From positions 1 to 55,213 of the forward strand of contig WAIB01000015.1 in the NCBI GenBank assembly GCA_009873655.1: DNA of 55,213 bases, read 5' to 3'. Shown piece by piece: positions 50,749 to 55,213 of this stretch. The first letter of the stretch is position 1. Every line of letters starts with the position of its first letter. Below the pieces are notes generated by a model. It saw nothing but the letters and a program-made list of their open reading frames with translations. It ran no database searches and was not told the origin of the DNA. This DNA is from Nitrospinota bacterium (GTDB taxonomy: Bacteria > Nitrospinota > Nitrospinia > Nitrospinales > VA-1). Both the position numbers and the translations under genes were made by a program.

Positions 50749-50928
50749 CCAGCCTTCTCCTCTCAAAAAGTTTTGATTCCAGGCAGAGTTTTGCTTAACT
50801 GGAACCACTTTGAAGTACGCTTTTTATCAATTTTTTTGCAACAATTCAATCATTTTTTGGGTTTTTCCCCGTACAATGGGAAATATCCGCCTCTCTCGGG
50901 CCTAATCTTTAAAATATAAGGTACTACA

Positions 50929-51711
50929 TTGCCAAATTCATCAGATATTGACCTTTCCATCCTGCAAAATTTAGCTTCAGAAACCAAAAGGCAATGGCTG
51001 TATCTTCATGAAACCGATTCCACCAACGCGGAAATAGGACGACGCCTGCAAGATCACCCTCCGGAGGAGGGGCTGGTGGTCATTGCAGACGCTCAAACAG
51101 GTGGCAGAGGTCGGTTGGGAAGGGTCTGGCATTCAGAACCAGAAAACGGGATATATCTATCCACGTTAATTCGACCGGATCTCTCCCCCGAAAAACTACC
51201 TCTCATTACCTTAATGGCGGGCCTGGCGACGGTTCTTGCAGTGAATTCGACCATCCCCTCCCCTGCCAGGCTCAAATGGCCCAATGATCTTTTACTGAAC
51301 GGGAAAAAAATTGCCGGGGTTTTATGCGAAAACCACTCCACTAAAACACCTGCGGTAATCATTGGTATCGGTATCAATGTGAATCACTCCCAATTTCCTC
51401 CTGAAATTAAGGACATTGCCACCTCGCTCAAACTGGAAACAGGATTAAAAATAAACAGAACTTCACTTATCAAAAATCTGGTCACACAACTGGATCTTCA
51501 ATACAACGAACTCAAAAACAATGAAGTAAAAATTCTCCTTGAAAACTGGTGCAAAAATACGGACCTGTTTGGGAATACCATAACCATTAAAAAGGGAAAC
51601 CGGAAAATAGCCGGCAAAGCCCTGCGATTGGATAAGCTGGGACGGCTTGTCTTAGCCGGCCATTCAGGGAAGGAATTAGCCCTGGATTCCGGGGAAGTGA
51701 GCCTGGAATAG
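50929..51711 (+). CDS. birA: Biotin-[acetyl-CoA-carboxylase] ligase (class I, no DNA-binding domain)
   Basis: Attaches biotin to acetyl-CoA carboxylase. 260 residues starting at TTG 50929 with AAGG 7 bases upstream. Family marks: TDSTNAEIGRR, GRGRLGR at 59-65 (ATP/biotin loop), KWPND at 116-120, and GKKIAGVLCE followed by IIGIGINVN. The C-terminal SH3-like domain is present (GNRKIAGKALRLDKLGRLVLA). The N-terminal winged helix of repressor-type BirA is absent, so it should not regulate biotin genes. Confidence 0.94.
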   Translation: MPNSSDIDLSILQNLASETKRQWLYLHETDSTNAEIGRRLQDHPPEEGLVVIADAQTGGRGRLGRVWHSEPENGIYLSTLIRPDLSPEKLPLITLMAGLATVLAVNSTIPSPARLKWPNDLLLNGKKIAGVLCENHSTKTPAVIIGIGINVNHSQFPPEIKDIATSLKLETGLKINRTSLIKNLVTQLDLQYNELKNNEVKILLENWCKNTDLFGNTITIKKGNRKIAGKALRLDKLGRLVLAGHSGKELALDSGEVSLE

Positions 51712-51720
51712 TTATTCCAG
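51703..51720. repeat. Palindrome spanning two convergent stop codons
   Basis: CTGGAATA-GT-TATTCCAG, perfect over 8 bases on each side, covers the stop of birA (TAG 51709-51711) and of the HEAT gene (TTA 51712-51714 on the minus strand). The two genes meet with no gap. No T-run follows, so any terminator action would be weak. Confidence 0.45.
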
Positions 51721-52833
51721 CAAGCGGATCAGGTTGCCTGCCGCATAAGCCCGAATGGCTTCTTTGGGGTCTTTCAACATTTTCACCAGCAAGGGAAACG
51801 CATCAGGCCCTCCCATCATTCCCACTCCTCTTACTGCGGCCGTGCGAACACGGGAATGAGAATCTCTCAGGGCAGCCGTTAAAATCTTCAGCCGTTGTGG
51901 AACAGCGGTTTCCCCCAGCACTCGTGCCATCGAACTTCGGACCTTAAAGTCCGGGTGACTCAACAACTCCTCAAATACCACCTGGCAAGCGTTTGAGCCT
52001 ATCCGAAACAGCGCTACCGCGGCAGACAGCTGGGTCAACCCATCTTCATCGGCACAGAGGGGTATCAAATCCGCTTCCGCGTTTTTTAAATTTCCCATGG
52101 CCATAGCGGCCGCCTGGCGAATGGATGAGTTGGAGTGTTTTGCCAGTTCTCTCAGCTTTGGCAACATTTCCGGGGTGGCCTTACCTTCCAAAGCTTTCAG
52201 GCTGTAGAAAATCATCTCCGGTTCGGAATGATCGAATAATTTAACAAGATGAGGCAGCACCTTCTTACCCCCTATCTTGCCCAGGTGCCCAATAGCCTGA
52301 TAGCGCCGATCCGGAATCGGGTGGGTGAGCGGTTCCAGCACTTCATCCATGTAATCATTTTCCCCGAGTTTGACCAGCCCTGCAGATGCCGCCAGTTTCA
52401 TAGGCACATCATAGGATTTAAGATACCCGCGAATTTCGTCTACAACCTCCGCTCCCCCTTCCTCTCCCAGTATTTCCACAGCCGAACTTCGCACCCATAT
52501 ATCAGGATCGTCTGTAAGCTTTCGGGCTGCGGAAAGAACCGCGGCGGATGAAATTTCTTTCAACCCCTGCAACGCAAATAATCGTGCGGTGGGATAATAA
52601 TCTTCGATGCCTTTATTCAGGAGGGGGATCAGCTTGGGATCGTGTGATTCTCCCGCCGCCCTCAGCACTGCCGCTCGAACAAAAGAGTTTTCACTTTTAT
52701 AAGTTTCAATTAATAATACCTGGCAATCTTCACGAAGCTGGTCTAAAACATTTTCCGTACTGGAATCCGCTTCAGCACTACTTTGCAGTCCCAAAAAGAT
52801 AACAACCAGTGCATGTAGCCACTTTTTCATCAT
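51712..52833 (-). CDS. Exported HEAT-repeat protein
   Basis: A 373-residue periplasmic protein with a signal peptide (cleavage near SSAEA, about 20) and HEAT/PBS-lyase-like repeats from about 45 to the end, each about 30 residues (for example VRSSAVEILGEEGGAEVVDEI, IRQAAAMAMGNLKNAEADLI and VRTAAVRGVGMMGGPDAFPLL). HEAT repeats form a superhelical binding surface; partner unknown. Start ATG 52833, 5 bases after the glycosyltransferase stop, so the two form an operon. Confidence 0.88.
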   Translation of the reverse strand: MMKKWLHALVVIFLGLQSSAEADSSTENVLDQLREDCQVLLIETYKSENSFVRAAVLRAAGESHDPKLIPLLNKGIEDYYPTARLFALQGLKEISSAAVLSAARKLTDDPDIWVRSSAVEILGEEGGAEVVDEIRGYLKSYDVPMKLAASAGLVKLGENDYMDEVLEPLTHPIPDRRYQAIGHLGKIGGKKVLPHLVKLFDHSEPEMIFYSLKALEGKATPEMLPKLRELAKHSNSSIRQAAAMAMGNLKNAEADLIPLCADEDGLTQLSAAVALFRIGSNACQVVFEELLSHPDFKVRSSMARVLGETAVPQRLKILTAALRDSHSRVRTAAVRGVGMMGGPDAFPLLVKMLKDPKEAIRAYAAGNLIRLLE

Positions 52834-52838
52834 GATGA

Positions 52839-53681
52839 TTAGTTTTTAAAACCCGCCTCTTTTGAATAGGTGGAGACCATGTCTTTATATGTCCCGGCCT
52901 CTTCTGTTTTTCCTCTTTTTTCAAAACCTTGAATCAAAATATTGCATTTTTCAATCAGCATTTCGGTCACCCATTCCCGCTGTTCTGTTTTTAATTCGTT
53001 TCCTCGTAAAAGCTTTTCCAGGGAATAGACTCTCCACCGATCCATCCCCCAGAACTTCCGCGACAACTGATCTTCATGCCCGCCACGCTTGACAATCAAC
53101 TTCTCTTTTAAAAATTTAAAAGGGTAACGTGCCGCAATTCTTAACCAAAGATCGTAGTCTTCACACACCGGCATGGTTTCGTCAAACCCGCCCACTTCAT
53201 CCAAGACCGATTTGCGCAACATAACGGACGAAGGACTTACGATGCATAAGGGCAAACATTGCCTGAAAATATCGCCAGAATATTTTTTGTGTTTGTTCAT
53301 CGGGTTTACACGAACCCCATTACGAATCCAGATTTCATCGGTATAAACAGCCTTGCATTCCGGGTGATCACGCATCCATTCGACCTGGGCTTCCAGCTTG
53401 CCCTGTTCCCATAAATCATCGGAGTCTAAAAAACAAATCAAGGATCCCTTTGCTTTTTCCAGTCCTTTATTCCTGGCAAAGGAAACCCCACGGTTCCCGG
53501 TATATTTTATTACTTTTATTGCAGGAAAATGGGACAGGATCTGGTCGGTATTATCGGTTGAACCATCGTTTACCACAATCAATTCATACCCTTTCTGAAT
53601 TAAAACGGATTGGATGCTTTCCCCAAGACAATAGGCTCTGTTAAAAGTTGGAATAATGACTGAAACTAAAGGTGAGCTCAT
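52839..53681 (-). CDS. Glycosyltransferase family 2
   Basis: A 280-residue GT-A fold enzyme: VSVIIPTFNRAYCLGESIQSV at the start, VVNDGSTDNT, the metal-binding FLDSDDLWE, and the acceptor region GGFDETMPVCEDYDLWLRIA. No membrane segment. It is likely to add a sugar to a cell-surface glycan or to a protein. The start codon ATG 53681 opens MSSPLVSVIIPTFN, the normal beginning of the family. Confidence 0.93.
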   Translation of the reverse strand: MSSPLVSVIIPTFNRAYCLGESIQSVLIQKGYELIVVNDGSTDNTDQILSHFPAIKVIKYTGNRGVSFARNKGLEKAKGSLICFLDSDDLWEQGKLEAQVEWMRDHPECKAVYTDEIWIRNGVRVNPMNKHKKYSGDIFRQCLPLCIVSPSSVMLRKSVLDEVGGFDETMPVCEDYDLWLRIAARYPFKFLKEKLIVKRGGHEDQLSRKFWGMDRWRVYSLEKLLRGNELKTEQREWVTEMLIEKCNILIQGFEKRGKTEEAGTYKDMVSTYSKEAGFKN

Positions 53682-53826
53682 TATTAAGACATTTGCTAAT
53701 AAAGGGTCCCGCTCTCATTTCCGGGGTTAAAAACAGGGTTTTAGCCTCACACACTCAAAAACGCCCTAAGTTCAACAAGGTACACAATTCCAATCATATC
53801 GCAAACCCTCAAGCGCCACAAATGCC

Positions 53827-53855
53827 TTGACAAACCCCGAAATATCTCCTAAAAC
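53827..53855 (+). promoter_or_regulatory. Candidate sigma70 promoter of the polyprenyl synthase gene
   Basis: TTGACA (perfect), 17-base spacer, TAAAAC (4 of 6). Transcription would begin near 53862 with a leader of about 180 bases containing the CTAAAACTA/TAGTTTTAG stem. The -10 overlaps one copy of that word, which would suit a repressor site. Confidence 0.45.
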
Positions 53856-53930
53856 TAGGGGCCTTCCAGTGAGTAACGGATTTAAAAACAGCCCACTAGC
53901 CAAAAGAAAGGGCCGCAAACTGATAAGGGT

Positions 53931-53960
53931 CTAAAACTAAACAAGCATAAATAGTTTTAG
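53931..53960. repeat. Inverted repeat CTAAAACTA / TAGTTTTAG
   Basis: A perfect 9-base inverted repeat with a 12-base loop, 82 bases before the polyprenyl synthase ATG. A third copy of the word lies at 53849-53857 in the same region. Confidence 0.5.
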
Positions 53961-54041
53961 GGTTACATATTATGTTTATTGATGATTGCCTCCCTTCAAA
54001 AGCGGCGCCTTCATCTTAATTTCACTCAATAAGAGTAAGAT

Positions 54042-55055
54042 ATGGATTACAGAGACGTTACACAGGATTTAAAAGAAGACCTCGCCAAGGTCGAAAAAGC
54101 CATCAATGAAAACTATAAATCCGATGTCCCCTTAATCCCGGGAATCAGTTCCTATTTAATGAGCTGTGGCGGAAAACGCATTCGTCCCATGCTGACTCTT
54201 TTGGCAGCAAAACTCTGTGGTCGAGATTCAGATGAAACCGTGGTAAAGCATGGCTGCGTGGTGGAATATATCCATGCGGCAACCCTTCTGCATGATGACG
54301 TGGTAGATGAAACCACTGTAAGACGCGGCAAAGAAACCGTCAACGCAAAATGGGGTTCTGATGCCAGCATCCTCGTGGGCGACTTTTTGATTTCACGGGC
54401 AATTCTTATCCTGGCGGATGACTGCGAAAGGAAAATCATTCAGGCTATTACCGAAGCCACAAAAATTCTTGTCGAAGGCGGCATTCTGGAATACGCTGAA
54501 GCCCGAAATATCAAAGTAACCGAAAAACATATTCTTGATGTCATTTACCGCAAAACAGCATCCATCCTTTCCGTAAGCGCAAGGCTGGGTGGATTGCTCG
54601 CCAACGCAACAGAACAGCAGGAAACCGCCATCATTTCTTTTGGTGATGACTTCGGAATGGCCTTTCAATTGATGGACGATGCACTCGATTACGATGCCGA
54701 TGAAAAGGTGTTAGGAAAACCAACGGGAACCGATTTCAAAGAAGGCCATGTCACACTCCCCCTTCACCACTTGTACCATAACGCCGACCGTGGACTTAAA
54801 AAAGAAATTGAGGGATTCATAAAAAACGAAAACATCGGCCCCGAGGAAGTGCAGTACATCGTCCAACAAATGCGCAAACACAAATCGATAGAATACACAC
54901 TCAAGCTGGCACGTTTCTACATCGACCGGGCAAAGTCGCATCTCCGAAAAGCCGATTTCCCAAAGCAACAATACATCGAACATTTCGATGCCGTCGCCGA
55001 ATACATCCACAGCCGGCACACGGCTCCAAGCGCATCACCAGTACCGGTTAAATAA
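54042..55055 (+). CDS. Long-chain polyprenyl diphosphate synthase
   Basis: Makes the isoprenoid tail of quinones (octaprenyl/solanesyl class). 337 residues: GGKRIRP at 43-49, first Asp-rich motif LLHDDVVDE (D85, D86, D89), second Asp-rich motif LMDDALDYD near 222, and KPTGTDFKEGHVTLPL. The residues before the first Asp motif are small (Ala79, Ala80), which fits long-chain products (inference). The C-terminus is short and Pro/Ser-rich. It is preceded by a 360-base control region, and followed by a hairpin and an AMMECR1 gene. Confidence 0.94.
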   Translation: MDYRDVTQDLKEDLAKVEKAINENYKSDVPLIPGISSYLMSCGGKRIRPMLTLLAAKLCGRDSDETVVKHGCVVEYIHAATLLHDDVVDETTVRRGKETVNAKWGSDASILVGDFLISRAILILADDCERKIIQAITEATKILVEGGILEYAEARNIKVTEKHILDVIYRKTASILSVSARLGGLLANATEQQETAIISFGDDFGMAFQLMDDALDYDADEKVLGKPTGTDFKEGHVTLPLHHLYHNADRGLKKEIEGFIKNENIGPEEVQYIVQQMRKHKSIEYTLKLARFYIDRAKSHLRKADFPKQQYIEHFDAVAEYIHSRHTAPSASPVPVK

Positions 55056-55084
55056 CCGGGCAACCCAAAAAATATTCTGCCCGG
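55056..55084. repeat. Stem-loop right after the polyprenyl synthase stop
   Basis: CCGGGCA and TGCCCGG pair perfectly around a 15-base loop, starting one base after the TAA stop. AAAAA follows rather than T, so termination on the plus strand is doubtful. Confidence 0.35.
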
Positions 55085-55114
55085 AAAAATGCCCCTCTAA
55101 ATAAGGAGGCCTTT

Positions 55115-55213
55115 TTGCACCCTCTCGTAAAACTTGCGATACGCTCGGTGGAACATTTCATGGAAACCGGAAAACCTCTCCCCTGCCCCGACCCCCTACC
55201 CAAAGACCTGAAC
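55115..55213 (+). CDS. AMMECR1 domain protein (AmmeMemoRadiSam system A), N-terminal fragment
   Basis: The first 33 codons of a gene cut by the right edge. TTG 55115 has a perfect AAGGAGG ribosome site 5 bases upstream. The peptide HPLVKLAIRSVEHFMETGKP and then PLPCPDPLPKDL resembles the start of AMMECR1 proteins (a helix followed by a Pro-rich stretch). In bacteria AMMECR1, Memo and a radical SAM enzyme are often encoded together (AmmeMemoRadiSam). Its partners would be beyond the edge. The run CTTTTTG is the start site, not a terminator. Confidence 0.65.
   Translation, partial: MHPLVKLAIRSVEHFMETGKPLPCPDPLPKDLN

Larger units (their letters stand above)
53682..54041. other. Divergent region with CTAAAACTA repeats, glycosyltransferase / polyprenyl synthase
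   Basis: 360 bases without a gene. The 9-base word CTAAAACTA occurs at 53849-53857 and 53931-53939 and inverted (TAGTTTTAG) at 53952-53960. The last two can form a 9-pair stem with a 12-base loop. A promoter candidate for the plus-strand gene is TTGACA (53827-53832), 17 bases, TAAAAC (53850-53855), whose -10 sits in the first repeat. Nothing else is evident. Confidence 0.5.

Noticed and set aside
55085-55117. Hairpin-like GC stretch followed by CTTTTTG, as a terminator after the polyprenyl synthase
   Set aside because: The stem is poor, and AAGGAGG plus TTG right there form a ribosome site and start codon for an AMMECR1 gene.
1-55213. CRISPR arrays, insertion sequences, prophage, tRNA or rRNA genes
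   Set aside because: I looked on both strands and saw no repeat-spacer array, transposase motif, or cloverleaf pattern; negative by eye only.

Overview
The window reads as chromosomal core DNA of a Gram-negative, respiring bacterium with about 45% GC. It shows a diderm envelope (type II secretion, class A PBP, lipoproteins), an F-type ATP synthase, periplasmic c-type cytochromes and a bacterial 2[4Fe-4S] ferredoxin. The gene mix (GspD encoded last, GspL built like PilM+PilN, DUF4175/MoxR, thiocarboxylate-type sulfur metabolism, several small redox proteins) suggests a Nitrospinota- or deltaproteobacteria-like lineage. That placement is inference from gene style only. I saw no insertion sequences, phage genes, CRISPR arrays, tRNA or rRNA.

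Layout: (1) 1-3625, minus strand: ATP synthase operon atpZ/I-atpB-atpE-atpF-atpH-atpA (atpA cut by the left edge) behind a good sigma70 promoter, preceded by a ferredoxin gene. (2) 4457-9666, plus strand: holB, ricT-like PSP1 protein, metG, and a TatD nuclease fused to a radical SAM domain, with short gaps or overlaps. (3) 9930-11587, plus strand: small DUF2892, cytochrome c, DUF5069 and DUF423 genes, ending in a terminator shared with (4) 11637-14192, minus strand: a Met/His-rich periplasmic protein, parvulin, MsrA and di-haem cytochrome c peroxidase, which looks like an oxidative-stress operon. (5) 14335-21033, plus strand: slipin, then a trio of DUF4175 coiled-coil protein, peptidase-MA/TPR metalloprotease and MoxR ATPase. 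(6) 21730-33389, plus strand: type II secretion operon gspC-E-F-G-H-I-J-K-L-M-D; no gspO, gspN or pilotin gene is in the window. (7) 33556-38324, plus strand: sulfur/amino-acid block cysK (frameshifted end), thrC, a ThiS/MoaD-like sulfur carrier ending GG-VN, an E1-like enzyme, a second cysteine-synthase-like enzyme and a [2Fe-2S] protein. (8) 38314-47732, minus strand: XRE regulator, membrane protein, PBP1A and SPOR protein, then a heterodimeric ABC exporter and a cyclic-nucleotide-binding protein. (9) 47733-50748: a canonical sigma54 promoter driving an unknown small gene, and an opposing three-gene radical SAM operon with a long leader, plus a tiny lipoprotein. (10) 50929-55213: birA, HEAT-repeat protein, GT2 glycosyltransferase, long-chain polyprenyl diphosphate synthase, and the first 33 codons of an AMMECR1 (AmmeMemoRadiSam A) gene at the right edge.

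The least explained parts are the sigma54-driven gene at 48055, the radical SAM trio at 48482-50269, the sulfur-carrier block that lacks an obvious protease, and the MoxR/DUF4175/peptidase trio. These are the best candidates for new biology. All functions are read from sequence and family knowledge; nothing was searched.
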